Source: Betaproteobacteria bacterium SG8_39 (GTDB taxonomy: Bacteria; Pseudomonadota; Gammaproteobacteria; Burkholderiales; SG8-39). Taken from it: a stretch of 36,498 bases of DNA. Positions 1 to 12,151 of this stretch are shown here, piece by piece. The stretch lies in assembly GCA_001303445.1 (NCBI GenBank), contig LJTQ01000009.1, forward strand, positions 1-36,498, in the 5' to 3' direction. The stretch's first letter is position 1, and each line of letters starts with the position of its first letter. Below the pieces are notes generated by a model. It did not search any database and was not told where the DNA came from. It saw only the letters and a program-made list of their open reading frames with translations. The position numbers and the translations under genes were made by a program.

Positions 1-549
1 TCGGCACGCGCCGGCGACAAACTGATCCTCGGCAAGCCCATCGGCGTCGGCATCCTGTCGGCGGCGCTGAAGAAAGGCACGCTGTCGGACGCCGGCTACG
101 CGACGATGATCGACTGGACCACGCGGCTCAACACCCCGGGCGAAGGGCTCGCAGCGATGCCCGAGGTGCACGCCATGACCGACGTCACCGGATTCGGGCT
201 TGCCGGGCATCTGCTGGAGATCTGCCGCGGCTCGAAGCTTTCGGCCCAGCTGCGCTGGGACGCGATCCCGGTGATTGCCGACGCGCTCGCATGGGCGAAA
301 CAGGGCGTCGCCACCGGCGCCTCGGAACGCAACTGGAAGGGCTACGGCCACGACGTCGATCTGCCCGCCGGCGCGCCCGCGTGGATGCAGAAGCTCATCA
401 CCGACCCGCAGACCAGCGGCGGGCTGCTCGTGGCCTGCGACCCCAAGGTCGAGGGCGAGGTGCTGGCGCAGTTTTCCAAGGGCGGCTTCGCCGAGGCGCG
501 GGTGATCGGCGAGCTGCAGGCCGGTGCAGCGCGCGTGCGCGTGGTGTGA
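1..549 (+). CDS. selD: selenide, water dikinase SelD (3' part)
   Basis: SelD makes selenophosphate from selenide and ATP for selenocysteine and selenouridine synthesis in the cytoplasm. The frame is open from base 1, so the N-terminus, with the catalytic Cys/Sec and the glycine-rich loop, lies outside the window; about 182 residues remain. Family signatures in this C-terminal half are GKPIGVGIL near the left edge, MTDVTGFGLAGH in the middle and DPQTSGGLL near the end. The ATG at 106 is internal and not a start. The gene ends 39 bases before the alcohol dehydrogenase start and may be cotranscribed with it. The family call is firm; nothing can be said about the active-site residue. Confidence 0.95.
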   Translation, partial: SARAGDKLILGKPIGVGILSAALKKGTLSDAGYATMIDWTTRLNTPGEGLAAMPEVHAMTDVTGFGLAGHLLEICRGSKLSAQLRWDAIPVIADALAWAKQGVATGASERNWKGYGHDVDLPAGAPAWMQKLITDPQTSGGLLVACDPKVEGEVLAQFSKGGFAEARVIGELQAGAARVRVV

Positions 550-588
550 GTCCTCTGACCCGCGGTGCGACGGAGCGCGCGTGACGCC

Positions 589-1695
589 ATGACGTTGCGC
601 TTCCGCGCTGCCGTCCTGCATGCGGCGGGCGCCGCGCGGCCGTACGCACGCTCGCGACCGCTGTCGATCGAGCAGCTCGAGCTGCCGGCACCCGGCGCCG
701 GCGAAGTTCTGGTGCGTATCCACGCCGCGAGCCTGTGCCACTCGGACCTGTCCGTGATCAATGGCGACCGGCGCTGGCCTTTGCCCATCGTTCCGGGGCA
801 TGAGGCCGCGGGCGTCGTCGAAGGCATCGGCTCGGGCGTCGCCGCTTTCGCGCCCGGCGATCGCGTGGCGCTCATCTTCCTTTCGCAGTGCGGCAGCTGC
901 GCGCGCTGCATGGAGGGCAGGTCGTATCTCTGCGAACGCGGCACGCAGGCGAACCGCGAAGGGCGCCTCATCACCGGGGGGCCGCATCTGCGCCTCGCCG
1001 GCGCGCCGGTGCACCATCACATGGGCCTCGGCGCGTTTGCGGAATACGCCCTGGTCGCAGAAAAGTCGCTCGTCCGCATCCCCACGGGCATCGGGTTCGT
1101 CGAGGCCAGTCTGTTCGGCTGTGCGGTGATGTGCGGCGCCGGCAGCGCGCTCTACACGGCGCGCGTCGCCGCGGGCGAAAGCGTCGCTGTGGTCGGTCTC
1201 GGCGGCGTCGGACTCGCCGCGGTCATGGGCGCGCGGCTTGCCGGCGCGACGCGCATCGTCGCCATCGACCCGGTCGCCGGCAAGGCGGATCTCGCCCTCG
1301 CCTGCGGCGCCACCCAGTTCGCGCATGCCGACGACCTCGGACAGTTCGAAGCCGTGGACGTCGCACTCGAGGCGAGCGGTACGGTTGCCGGCTTCGAGCG
1401 CGCGCTGCAGATCACCCGGCGCGGCGGCCGTACCGTGACCACCAGCCTGCCGGCGCCCGACCAGAGCTTTCAGTTTCCCCTGGCGCGGCTGGTCGCCGAG
1501 GCGCGCACGGTTGCCGGCAGCTACATCGGCTCCTGCCTGCCGAACCGCGACATCCCGGCGTTCATTGCCCTGCACCAGCAGGGGCGCTTGCCGGTCGGGC
1601 GGCTGGTCTCGCGCACGATCGCGCTGGAGGACATCAACGCCGCGATGGACGCGCTGGCCGACGCCGAGGTGATCCGCCAGGTCATCGTCTTCTAG
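589..1695 (+). CDS. zinc-dependent alcohol dehydrogenase (MDR superfamily)
   Basis: This is a 368-residue medium-chain NAD(P)-dependent alcohol dehydrogenase of the AdhC/class III type. Visible landmarks are catalytic zinc ligands C50 and H71-E72 (PGHEAAG), a structural-zinc group C101, C104, C107 and C115, and a Rossmann motif VVGLGGVGLAAV. A GTG at 565 would add eight residues; I prefer the ATG at 589 because it gives the usual MDR N-terminus (MTLRFRAAVLH). It sits between selD and the nap promoter region, so its substrate cannot be read from context. A formaldehyde/glutathione role is possible but not shown. A hairpin follows the stop codon. Confidence 0.88.
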   Translation: MTLRFRAAVLHAAGAARPYARSRPLSIEQLELPAPGAGEVLVRIHAASLCHSDLSVINGDRRWPLPIVPGHEAAGVVEGIGSGVAAFAPGDRVALIFLSQCGSCARCMEGRSYLCERGTQANREGRLITGGPHLRLAGAPVHHHMGLGAFAEYALVAEKSLVRIPTGIGFVEASLFGCAVMCGAGSALYTARVAAGESVAVVGLGGVGLAAVMGARLAGATRIVAIDPVAGKADLALACGATQFAHADDLGQFEAVDVALEASGTVAGFERALQITRRGGRTVTTSLPAPDQSFQFPLARLVAEARTVAGSYIGSCLPNRDIPAFIALHQQGRLPVGRLVSRTIALEDINAAMDALADAEVIRQVIVF

Positions 1696-1720
1696 CGTCC
1701 CGCCCGGTCGAAGGGGCCCC

Positions 1721-1745
1721 GACGGCGGCGGCCTTTTGCGCCGTC
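1721..1745 (+). terminator. candidate hairpin after the alcohol dehydrogenase gene
   Basis: GACGGCG (1721-1727) can pair with CGCCGTC (1739-1745), a 7-bp GC stem with an 11-base loop. It lies 26 bases after the alcohol dehydrogenase stop and just before the nap promoter, a sensible place for a terminator. No T-run follows, so intrinsic termination is uncertain. Confidence 0.3.
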
Positions 1746-1766
1746 TGGTGCACCGCACCGAATCAT

Positions 1767-1780
1767 TTGATTATCATCAA
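1767..1780 (+). promoter_or_regulatory. FNR/Anr-type box of the nap operon
   Basis: TTGATTATCATCAA is a perfect match to the FNR/Anr/Dnr consensus TTGAT-N4-ATCAA and is fully palindromic. Its centre is at 1773.5. If it acts as a class II site at -41.5, transcription would start near 1815, with TAGGCT (1803-1808) in the -10 position. That start lies downstream of the GTG at 1798 and upstream of the ATG at 1876, which supports the ATG as the napF start. Oxygen- or NO-responsive control of nap is inferred from the motif. Confidence 0.8.
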
Positions 1781-1875
1781 GGCCCGCCATCCGCTAGGTG
1801 CGTAGGCTCGAGCCTACGAGCTTGATTGAAAAGGAAGTTGTGCCCGGCGAGAGAGGTGCTGCGGCGCAACGAGGA

Positions 1876-2193
1876 ATGAGCGGACTCAGTCGTAGAGCGT
1901 TCCTGCGCGGCACATGGAAACCGTCGCCGGACGTTGTTGACGCCGCGGCCAGCGGGCCCGTGGTGATCGGCCCTGCCTGCCTTGCGCTAAACAGTGTCGT
2001 CTGCCGCAGCTGCGCGGAACATTGCGAGCACCACGCCATCCACTTCCGGCTCGCGCCGGGCGGCATCGCAATACCGCTGGTGCGCGCCGAGCGCTGCAAT
2101 GCCTGCGGCGTCTGCGTCCCGATTTGTCCGACGTCCGCGATCACGCTGCAGGCGACCGCGGATTCCAACTTGGCCAACGAGGAGGCGGCATGA
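1876..2193 (+). CDS. napF: NapF-type ferredoxin, short form
   Basis: This is a cytoplasmic iron-sulfur protein linked to NapA maturation, 105 residues from the ATG at 1876. A longer reading from GTG 1798 would begin before the likely transcription start, and AACGAGGA lies directly before the ATG. The N-terminus SRRAFLRGTW is the usual NapF start. Then comes C35 with C43-x2-C46-x3-C50, and C74-x2-C77-x2-C80-x3-C84-P. Compared with E. coli NapF (about 164 residues), the two N-terminal 4Fe-4S motifs are absent and the protein passes straight from the SRR segment to the CLAxxSV part. It is the first gene of napFDAGHBC and overlaps napD by ATGA. The product call is good; function with only the last cluster motifs is inferred. 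Confidence 0.8.
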   Translation: MSGLSRRAFLRGTWKPSPDVVDAAASGPVVIGPACLALNSVVCRSCAEHCEHHAIHFRLAPGGIAIPLVRAERCNACGVCVPICPTSAITLQATADSNLANEEAA

Positions 2194-2447
2194 AGGTAGC
2201 CAGTCTGGTGGTGCGCGCGCGGCCCGAAAGGGTCTTGCCGCTGCGGGCCGAGATCGACGCCCTGCCCGGCACCGAGGTGCATGCGGTGCAGCCGGAAGGG
2301 CGACTGATCGTGACGGTCGATGACAGCGACGGCGCATCGCCCGCGGAGAACATCGTGAAAGTTCACAACCTGGGGGGCGTCATCGGCGTGTCCCTAGTCT
2401 ACGAGTACTGCGACGACGACATCGGAACAGAGGAGCGCACGTCATGA
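2190..2447 (+). CDS. napD: NapD chaperone for NapA maturation
   Basis: This small cytoplasmic chaperone of 85 residues binds the twin-arginine signal peptide of NapA and holds back export until the molybdenum cofactor is loaded. The sequence has the ferredoxin-like NapD pattern: [18 protein letters not shown] at the start, then [13 protein letters not shown] and a C-terminal [12 protein letters not shown] strand. The start ATG overlaps the napF stop (ATGA), and the end overlaps the napA start by four bases, so translation of the three genes is probably coupled. The call rests on size, pattern and position directly before napA. Confidence 0.9.
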   Translation: MKVASLVVRARPERVLPLRAEIDALPGTEVHAVQPEGRLIVTVDDSDGASPAENIVKVHNLGGVIGVSLVYEYCDDDIGTEERTS

Positions 2448-4939
2448 AGCTGTCCAGGCGGGATTTCATCAAGAGCAACGCGGCCGCCGCGGCCGCGGCC
2501 AGCGTCGGCCTGCCGCTCGCAGCGCCGCTCGCCCGTGCGGCGGGTCAGCAGATCCGGTGGGACAAGGCACCGTGTCGTTTCTGCGGCACCGGCTGCAGCG
2601 TCCTGGTCGGCACCAAGGACGGCCGCATCGTCGCGACGCAGGGCGATCCGGATGCCCCGGTGAACAAGGGCCTGAACTGCATCAAGGGCTACTTCCTGTC
2701 GAAGATCGTCTACGGCGACGATCGCGTGAAGACCCCGTTGCTGCGCAAGAAGAACGGTACGTACGACAAGAACGGCGAGTTCACGGCGGTGAGCTGGAAG
2801 GAAGCCTTCGATCTGATGGAGGAAAAGTGGAAGGCCGCCCTCAAGCAGCACGGCCCCGAGTCGATCGGCATGTTCGGCTCCGGTCAGTGGACCGTCTGGG
2901 AAGGCGTCGCCGCGGTCAAGTTGATGAAGGCGGGATTCCGATCGAACAACATCGACCCGAACGCGCGCCACTGCATGGCCTCCGCGGTGGCCGGCTTCAT
3001 GCGCACCTTCGGCATCGACGAGCCGATGGGCTGCTACGATGACCTGGAGGCCGCCGACACGTTCGTGCTGTGGGGCGCGAACATGGCCGAGATGCACCCG
3101 ATCCTCTGGTCGCGGCTCACCGACCGGCGGCTCTCCGCGCCGCACGTCAAGGTGGCGGTGCTCTCCACCTTCGAGAACCGCTGCTTCGAACTCGCCGACC
3201 AGCAGATCGTGTTCGCGCCGCAGACCGATCTCGCGATGCTCAATTACATCGCGAACTACATCATCCAGAACGGCAAGGTGAACAAGGACTTCGTCGCCAA
3301 GCACGTCAAGTTCGCGCTCGGCAACGCCGACATCGGCTACGGCCTGCGGCCGAACGATCCGCGCGAGCAGAAGGCGAAGAATGCGAAGAAGGCCGGCGGC
3401 GCGACGAAGATGAGCTTCGAGGAGTACGCCAAGTTCGTCTCCGAGTACACCGAAGAAAAGGTGTCCAAGCTCTCCGGCGTGGCCCCCAAGGACCTGCGCG
3501 CGCTCGCCGAGCTCTACGCCGACCCGAAGACCAAGGTCGTGTCCTACTGGACGATGGGGTTCAACCAGCATACGCGCGGCACCTGGGTAAACAACCTCAT
3601 GTACAACGTGCACCTGCTCACGGGCAAGATCGCCGAGCCGGGCAACGGCCCGTTCTCATTGACCGGTCAGCCCTCGGCCTGCGGCACGGCGCGCGAGGTC
3701 GGCACCTTCGCGCATCGCCTGCCCGCCGACATGGTGGTTGGCAATGCCAAGCACCGCGAGATCAGCGAAAAGCTCTGGCAGCTGCCGCCCGGACTGCTGA
3801 ACGGCAAGGTCGGCCTGCACGCGGTGGCGCAAAGCCGCGCGTTGAAAGACGGCAAGCTGAAGTGCTACTGGACTTCGACCACCAACAACATGCAGGCCGG
3901 ACCGAATATCAACGACGAGATTTATCCCGGCTGGCGCAACCCGGAAACCTTCGTCGTCGTCTCGGACGCCTATCCGACCGTCAGCGCGCTTGCGGCAGAC
4001 CTCATCCTGCCGACGGCGATGTGGGTGGAAAAGGAAGGCGCCTACGGCAACGCCGAGCGGCGCACGCAGTTCTGGCGCCAGCAGGTCAGCGCGCCCGGCG
4101 AGTCGAAGTCCGACCTCTGGCAGTTCATCGAGTTTTCCAAGCGCTTCAAGGTCGAGGACGTCTGGCCGGCGGAGGCCATCGCCAAGAAATCCGAGGTGAA
4201 GGGCAAGTCGCTCTACGACGTGCTGTTTACCAATGGCGTGGTCAACAAGTTCCCCTTGGCGGACGTCGAGAAGGTGAACGGCAAGGGCTACATGAACGAC
4301 GAGTCGAAGGACTTCGGCTACTACGTGCAGAAGGGCCTGTTTGAGGAGTACGCCCTGTTCGGCCGCGGCAAGGCGCACGACCTTGCCGATTTCGACATGT
4401 ACCACAAGGCGCGCGGGCTGCGCTGGCCGGTAGTCGACGGCAAGGAAACGCTGTGGCGCTTCCGCGAAGGCTACGACCCCTACGTCAAGCCCGGCGAAGG
4501 CGTGAAGTTCTACGGCAAGCCGGACGGCAAGGCGATCGTCTTCGCCCTGCCCTACGAGCCGCCGGCGGAAATGCCGGACAAGGAGTACGACCTGTGGCTC
4601 AGCACCGGCCGCGTGCTCGAGCACTGGCACACCGGCTCCATGACGCGACGCGTGCCCGAGCTGTATCGGGCATTTCCGGACGCGGTGATGTTCATGCACC
4701 CGGACGACGCGCGCGCGCGCGGCCTGCAGCGCGGCATGGTGGCCAAGGTGGCTTCGCGGCGCGGTGAGATCCAGCTGCGCGTCGAGACCAGCGGGCGCAA
4801 CAAGCCGCCGCGCGGGCTGGTGTTCGTGCCCTTCTTCGACGGCGGGCGCCTGATCAACAAGCTGACGCTCGATGCCACCTGTCCGATATCGCGCGAAACC
4901 GACTTCAAGAAGTGCGCCGTAAAGGTGGCGAAGGCCTAG
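2444..4939 (+). CDS. napA: periplasmic nitrate reductase catalytic subunit NapA
   Basis: NapA reduces nitrate to nitrite in the periplasm using a Mo-bis-MGD cofactor and one 4Fe-4S cluster, receiving electrons from NapB. The 831-residue length is normal. The Tat signal has SRRDFIK at residues 4-10 and an alanine-rich h-region, with likely cleavage just after residue 32. The cluster ligands are C44, C47, C51 and C79, followed by K81, the conserved Lys between cluster and cofactor. C177 in the DPNARHCM segment is the molybdenum ligand. The C-terminal domain carries the [17 protein letters not shown] signature of the molybdopterin dinucleotide-binding fold. It is fourth-base coupled to napD and followed by napG after 34 bases. 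Confidence 0.98.
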   Translation: MKLSRRDFIKSNAAAAAAASVGLPLAAPLARAAGQQIRWDKAPCRFCGTGCSVLVGTKDGRIVATQGDPDAPVNKGLNCIKGYFLSKIVYGDDRVKTPLLRKKNGTYDKNGEFTAVSWKEAFDLMEEKWKAALKQHGPESIGMFGSGQWTVWEGVAAVKLMKAGFRSNNIDPNARHCMASAVAGFMRTFGIDEPMGCYDDLEAADTFVLWGANMAEMHPILWSRLTDRRLSAPHVKVAVLSTFENRCFELADQQIVFAPQTDLAMLNYIANYIIQNGKVNKDFVAKHVKFALGNADIGYGLRPNDPREQKAKNAKKAGGATKMSFEEYAKFVSEYTEEKVSKLSGVAPKDLRALAELYADPKTKVVSYWTMGFNQHTRGTWVNNLMYNVHLLTGKIAEPGNGPFSLTGQPSACGTAREVGTFAHRLPADMVVGNAKHREISEKLWQLPPGLLNGKVGLHAVAQSRALKDGKLKCYWTSTTNNMQAGPNINDEIYPGWRNPETFVVVSDAYPTVSALAADLILPTAMWVEKEGAYGNAERRTQFWRQQVSAPGESKSDLWQFIEFSKRFKVEDVWPAEAIAKKSEVKGKSLYDVLFTNGVVNKFPLADVEKVNGKGYMNDESKDFGYYVQKGLFEEYALFGRGKAHDLADFDMYHKARGLRWPVVDGKETLWRFREGYDPYVKPGEGVKFYGKPDGKAIVFALPYEPPAEMPDKEYDLWLSTGRVLEHWHTGSMTRRVPELYRAFPDAVMFMHPDDARARGLQRGMVAKVASRRGEIQLRVETSGRNKPPRGLVFVPFFDGGRLINKLTLDATCPISRETDFKKCAVKVAKA

Positions 4940-4973
4940 CGCGCAAGGGCTGCGGCAGCACACCGACGTCATC

Positions 4974-5756
4974 ATGAGTGATCCGGGCACGTCTCCGACC
5001 GAAGCCGACGGTGCGCGTCGCTCAACGGCTGCGCGCCGCCGCTTCCTGTCGCAGGTCGCCGCCGCAGGCGGCGCGGCGCTGGTCGGCCTCGGCCTGGGCG
5101 CCTACGCCCGGCAAGCAAGCGCCCTGCCGGGGTTCGCCGTTCGCCCGCCCGGCGCCCTGGACGAGCGCGCCTTTCTCGGCGCCTGTGTGCGCTGCGGCCT
5201 GTGCGTGCGTGCCTGCCCCTATGACACGCTCAAGCTCTCGGCCTTCGGCGACGGCGTTGCGCCGGGGACGCCGTACTTCGAGCCGCGCAAGGTGCCCTGC
5301 GAAATGTGCCCGGACATTCCCTGCGTCGCAGCCTGCCCGACGGGCGCGCTCGATCGCGGGCTCGAGGACATCGGCAAGGCGCGCATGGGGCTTGCGGTGC
5401 TGATCGACCGCGAGACCTGCCTGAACTTCAACGGACTGCGCTGCGATGTGTGCTACCGCGTCTGCCCGTTGATCGACCGGGCGATCACCCTCGACATGCA
5501 GCGCAATCTGCGTACCGGCAAGCACGCGATGTTCATCCCGGTCGTGCACTCGGATGCCTGCACGGGCTGCGGCAAGTGCGAGCGCGCCTGCGTGCTGGAG
5601 GTCGCCGCGATCAAAGTGCTGCCCACGCGGCAGGCCAAGGGCGAGCTCGGGCACCACTACCGCCTCGGCTGGGAGGAAAAGGCGAAGGCGGGCCGATCGC
5701 TGCTGCCCCAGGACGTACTCGAATTGCCCGTGCGGCGGCCCGGGGGTGGCTCATGA
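4974..5756 (+). CDS. napG: ferredoxin-type protein NapG (quinol dehydrogenase component)
   Basis: NapG is an exported iron-sulfur protein that works with membrane protein NapH to pass electrons from quinol towards NapC/NapB. It has 260 residues with a Tat signal ([13 protein letters not shown], residues 21-33) and probable cleavage near ASA at 48-50. Four cysteine groups follow: C71/74/77/81, C109/112/117/121, C149/157/160/164 and C196/199/202/206, fitting four 4Fe-4S clusters of the MauM/NapG family. The stop overlaps the napH start by ATGA. Having NapGH as well as NapC gives two possible quinol-oxidising routes, as in E. coli. Confidence 0.95.
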   Translation: MSDPGTSPTEADGARRSTAARRRFLSQVAAAGGAALVGLGLGAYARQASALPGFAVRPPGALDERAFLGACVRCGLCVRACPYDTLKLSAFGDGVAPGTPYFEPRKVPCEMCPDIPCVAACPTGALDRGLEDIGKARMGLAVLIDRETCLNFNGLRCDVCYRVCPLIDRAITLDMQRNLRTGKHAMFIPVVHSDACTGCGKCERACVLEVAAIKVLPTRQAKGELGHHYRLGWEEKAKAGRSLLPQDVLELPVRRPGGGS

Positions 5757-6667
5757 CGCGGATTCCCGGACGCGAGGCCATCGCCAGAAAAGGCTGGCTG
5801 CGCGCGCACAAATGGCTGCTGCTGCGGCGCGCATCCCAGCTCGGCCTGCTGCTGCTGTTCGCGCTCGGCCCCTGGCTCGGCATCTGGGTCGTGAAGGGCA
5901 CGCTCACCTCCAGCCGAACCCTCGACACCCTGCCGCTGACCGATCCCTTCTTCCTGCTGCAGTCGCTTGCGGCCGGCCATCCGCCCTATCGCGAAGCGCT
6001 GATCGGCGCTGCGATCGTCATCGCCTTCTACTTGCTGGTCGGCGGCCGCGTGTATTGCGCCTGGGCCTGCCCGATGAATATCGTCACCGACGCGGCGGCC
6101 TGGCTGCGCCGCCGCCTCAAGCTGCACAGCGCGCGCGCGACTTCGCCCAGCATGCGCTACTGGCTGCTCGGCGCGATCCTGGTGGCCAGCTTCGCCAGCG
6201 GCACACTGGCCTGGGAGTGGATCAACCCGGTCTCGCTGCTGCATCGCGGGCTGCTGTTCGGCCTCGGCGCGGCCTGGGCCATCGTGCTCGGCGTGTTTCT
6301 CTACGACCTGCTGGTCGCCACCAAAGGCTGGTGCGGCCACCTCTGCCCGATGGGCGCGACCTACAGCCTGTTGAACGTGAGCGGGCTGCCCAAGGTCAGC
6401 GCCCTGCGCCGCGCAGCCTGCGACGATTGCCTCGACTGCTACGCGGTCTGCCCGGAGCCGCAGGTCATCCGCCCCGCGCTGAAGGGCGATGGCAGCCCCA
6501 TCGTTTCATCGATCAATTGCACCCATTGCGGGCGCTGCATCGACGTATGCGCCCAGGATGTGTTCCAGATGACGACCCGGTTTCATCACAGGAGAGATGG
6601 CCATGAGCAAGGCACCGATCACATTGCTGACCGTCTTGGCTGCGGCAGCGCTCGCCCTGTCCAGTAG
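5753..6667 (+). CDS. napH: NapH membrane quinol dehydrogenase subunit
   Basis: NapH is an inner-membrane iron-sulfur protein that partners NapG. The start ATG at 5753 overlaps the napG stop; longer readings upstream are in the napG shadow frame. The 304-residue protein has about four hydrophobic segments, two paired-cysteine motifs typical of the family (YCAWACPMN and WCGHLCPMG), and two C-terminal 4Fe-4S motifs ([12 protein letters not shown] and [11 protein letters not shown]). The frame runs 71 bases into napB, adding a polar tail of about 23 residues after the conserved FQMTTRFH end. That tail is unlikely to be conserved. The product call is firm, the exact C-terminus less so. Confidence 0.94.
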   Translation: MTRIPGREAIARKGWLRAHKWLLLRRASQLGLLLLFALGPWLGIWVVKGTLTSSRTLDTLPLTDPFFLLQSLAAGHPPYREALIGAAIVIAFYLLVGGRVYCAWACPMNIVTDAAAWLRRRLKLHSARATSPSMRYWLLGAILVASFASGTLAWEWINPVSLLHRGLLFGLGAAWAIVLGVFLYDLLVATKGWCGHLCPMGATYSLLNVSGLPKVSALRRAACDDCLDCYAVCPEPQVIRPALKGDGSPIVSSINCTHCGRCIDVCAQDVFQMTTRFHHRRDGHEQGTDHIADRLGCGSARPVQ

Positions 6668-7067
6668 CCTGCTGGCGCAGGACCGGCCGCAGTCGCTGCG
6701 CGGCGCGACGCCCATCACGGGCACGACAAAGGTCGACCAGCACCAGCGCGGCCCGGATCAAGGCCCGATTCCGCGCGACTACGTGCAGCAGCCGCCTCTC
6801 ATCCCGCACAAGATCGACGAATACCGCATCGATCTGAACTTCAACAAGTGCATGGACTGCCACGCCTGGAGCAAGGCGAAGGAGGCCGGCGCCACCAAGG
6901 TCAGCCTGACGCATTTCCGCGACCAGGCGAGCGGCGCGGAACTCGCCAACATTTCGCCCTCGCGCTACTTCTGCAACCAGTGCCACGTCCCGCAGGTCGA
7001 GGCCAAGCCGCTGGTCGGCAACAGCTTCAAGCCGGTCGACGCGCTTGCCCAGCCCGGGCGCAAGTAG
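6597..7067 (+). CDS. napB: NapB dihaem cytochrome c, small subunit of periplasmic nitrate reductase
   Basis: NapB passes electrons to NapA in the periplasm. The 156-residue precursor has a Sec signal peptide (residues 1-27, ending SLLAQ) and two haem c motifs, CMDCH at 85-89 and CNQCH at 126-130. H71 and H106 are the likely distal ligands, matching the NapB bis-His pattern. GGAGAG precedes the ATG at 6597; a second ATG at 6603 is possible. The start lies inside the end of napH, which suggests coupled translation. Placing napB after napH rather than directly after napA is a common arrangement. Confidence 0.95.
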   Translation: MAMSKAPITLLTVLAAAALALSSSLLAQDRPQSLRGATPITGTTKVDQHQRGPDQGPIPRDYVQQPPLIPHKIDEYRIDLNFNKCMDCHAWSKAKEAGATKVSLTHFRDQASGAELANISPSRYFCNQCHVPQVEAKPLVGNSFKPVDALAQPGRK

Positions 7068-7112
7068 CGCGCAGTCTGACCGTAACGCCGATCGAGAAAA
7101 GGGAGCGGAACG

Positions 7113-7730
7113 ATGGCACAAGACAGACACAACAAAGGGCTCATCGGCCGGCTGTGGACGATGCTGATGCGCATCGGACCGTGGACTGCGCTCGGCCTGT
7201 TCGCCGCGGGCATCGTCTTCTGGGGTGGATTCAACTGGACGCTGGAGCTGACCAACACCGAGACATTCTGCATCTCCTGCCATGAGATGCAGGAGAACGT
7301 CTACAAGGAATACCGCGACACGGTGCACTACCAGAACCGCACCGGCGTGCGGGCCACCTGTCCGGACTGCCACGTGCCGAAGGAGTGGATCTTCAAGATC
7401 GCGCGCAAGGTCCAGGCGACAAACGAGCTGTGGCATCACTTCATGGGGACGATCGACACGCCGGAGAAATTCAGGGCGAAGCGCGGGGTGCTCGCGCAGC
7501 ATGAGTGGGCGCGCATGAAGGCCAACGACTCGCGCGAATGCCGCAACTGCCACGCCTACGGCTACATGGACTACAGCAAGCAGGCACGGCGCGCGAACCA
7601 GGCCCATCCGAAAGGCTTCGACGAGGGCAAGACCTGCATCGACTGCCACAAGGGGGTCGCGCACCGGCTGCCGCCCACCGAGCAAAACATCGGCGCACCG
7701 AAGAAGGCCGCAAAGCTCGAGACGCGTTAG
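7113..7730 (+). CDS. napC: NapC tetrahaem cytochrome c quinol dehydrogenase
   Basis: NapC is a membrane-anchored NapC/NirT-family cytochrome that oxidises quinol and reduces NapB. It has 205 residues with one N-terminal transmembrane helix (about 22-43) and a periplasmic domain carrying four haem c motifs: CISCH 53-57, CPDCH 83-87, CRNCH 143-147 and CIDCH 175-179. The segment [12 protein letters not shown] is characteristic of the family. GGGAGCGG before the ATG serves as ribosome binding site. It is the last gene of the nap operon and is followed by an 11-bp hairpin. Confidence 0.96.
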   Translation: MAQDRHNKGLIGRLWTMLMRIGPWTALGLFAAGIVFWGGFNWTLELTNTETFCISCHEMQENVYKEYRDTVHYQNRTGVRATCPDCHVPKEWIFKIARKVQATNELWHHFMGTIDTPEKFRAKRGVLAQHEWARMKANDSRECRNCHAYGYMDYSKQARRANQAHPKGFDEGKTCIDCHKGVAHRLPPTEQNIGAPKKAAKLETR

Positions 7731-7740
7731 CACACGACCC

Positions 7741-7766
7741 CGGGCCGGCGCTCTCGCGCCGGCCCG
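7741..7766 (+). terminator. hairpin at the end of the nap operon
   Basis: Bases 7741-7751 and 7756-7766 form a perfect 11-bp GC-only stem around a TCTC loop, 11 bases after the napC stop. There is no T-run after it, so it may act with Rho or as an mRNA 3' stabiliser. Its position and perfection make an end-of-operon role likely. Confidence 0.55.
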
Positions 7767-7809
7767 CATGCGGCGAAGTCGCTAGAATGCAGCACTGGAG
7801 GCACGCCAC

Positions 7810-8919
7810 ATGCCCGCGCACATCACGCACGACCCCGCCTACGAGACGGTTCCGGCGGACGATTTCGCCTCGATGATCGACGTGCCGCGCTATGCGCGGC
7901 GCAGCGACGCGTTCGACGACATCATCGCGGCGACGCACGACCATTTCTGGGATCCACTCGATGCGCGCTACCTCGATTTCTCCGCGTCCTTTGACCTTGC
8001 GCAGGACACGGTGCTGCCGCGCGAGCAGGTGATCGAACTGCAGAGCGCGGTCGCGGATCGCCTCGACGAACCTCAGCAGATCGCGCTCGCCAACGAAGTC
8101 GCGCGCTGGAATCTGAGCGCCGTGCTGCACGGCGAGCAGGGGGCGCTGTCGCTTTCGGCCAGCCTGTGCGACATCCTGCTCGATCCCGGCGCCCAGGAGT
8201 ACGCCGCGAACCAGGCCCGCGAGGAAGCGCGCCACGTCGCCGCCTTTTCGCGCTACATCGCCGTGCGTTGGGGAACGCCCTACCCGGTCGGTGCCGCGTT
8301 CGGTACCCTGCTTGCGGAGCTCGTCGCAGCCCCCGAGGTCTACAAGAAGCTCGTTGGCATGCAGAAGCTGATCGAGGGCCTGGCGATGGGCACCTTCGCC
8401 AGCCTGCACGCGAGCGCACGCGACGCGCTGCTGCGCCGGCTGGTGCAGTTCGTCATGACCGACGAAGCCTTTCATCACACGTTCGGCCGCATCTGGGCTG
8501 CGCGTACCGTGCCAAAGCTGTCGCGTGAGGAGCACGAGCGCATCGAGGACTGGGCCGCAGCCTGTTTCGAAACACTGCTCTTCAATCTCAACAACATCCG
8601 CCAGAAACAGGTGATCTACGCGCGCTTCGGCCTCGACTGGGAATGGGTGCGGGCCGCCTGCCGCGAGATCTTCAGCGAAGCCGACCGGCGTCGCAGCCTC
8701 ACGTTGCCGACGAACGTGTTTCGTGTTTTGGTCAAGACCCTGGCGAACGCCGGCATCATTACCGAGCGGACGCGCCATGTGTACGCCGCCTGGATTGACC
8801 TTGATGGCCTCGAAGCCGAGGGCGAAGCCATGGTCGGCGACGCGATCGCCGCCGAGGGCATCGAAGCGCTGCGCGCGATCAACAGCGGACGCCGCCGCAT
8901 CGGTCCTGCCGTCGCCTGA
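7810..8919 (+). CDS. ferritin-like di-iron protein, possible oxygenase
   Basis: This 369-residue soluble protein has the helix pattern of ferritin-like di-iron enzymes. A plausible ligand set is E109 (HGEQG), E139 and H142 (REEARH), E189 (KLIEG), and E219 and H222 (DEAFHH): two ExxH motifs plus two lone Glu residues, as in ribonucleotide reductase R2, AurF and acyl-ACP desaturases. There is no signal peptide or membrane segment. TGGAGG precedes the start, and TAGAAT at 7783-7788 could be a -10 element. The pobA gene follows after 36 bases, so an oxidative step on an aromatic or acyl substrate is a reasonable inference. I cannot name the substrate; AurF-like N-oxygenase and desaturase-like activities are alternatives. 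Confidence 0.7.
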   Translation: MPAHITHDPAYETVPADDFASMIDVPRYARRSDAFDDIIAATHDHFWDPLDARYLDFSASFDLAQDTVLPREQVIELQSAVADRLDEPQQIALANEVARWNLSAVLHGEQGALSLSASLCDILLDPGAQEYAANQAREEARHVAAFSRYIAVRWGTPYPVGAAFGTLLAELVAAPEVYKKLVGMQKLIEGLAMGTFASLHASARDALLRRLVQFVMTDEAFHHTFGRIWAARTVPKLSREEHERIEDWAAACFETLLFNLNNIRQKQVIYARFGLDWEWVRAACREIFSEADRRRSLTLPTNVFRVLVKTLANAGIITERTRHVYAAWIDLDGLEAEGEAMVGDAIAAEGIEALRAINSGRRRIGPAVA

Positions 8920-11039
<2,120 letters not shown>

Positions 11040-11151
11040 AATGTTCGCTCCTCGATAGCCTGGCTGCGCCGCCGTGTTCGCGCGGGAAGGCAGAGGGTAA
11101 TCGAATTTCGCCCCGGCCTCCGGCCCGCGCTCGCAGCCGGCGGGGCATTGA

Positions 11152-12144
<993 letters not shown>

Positions 12145-12151
12145 GGCGGCG

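Noticed and set aside
3656-4990. Minus-strand frames over napA
   Set aside because: Antisense shadow of a confident gene; composition is His/Arg/Leu-rich without any recognisable motif.
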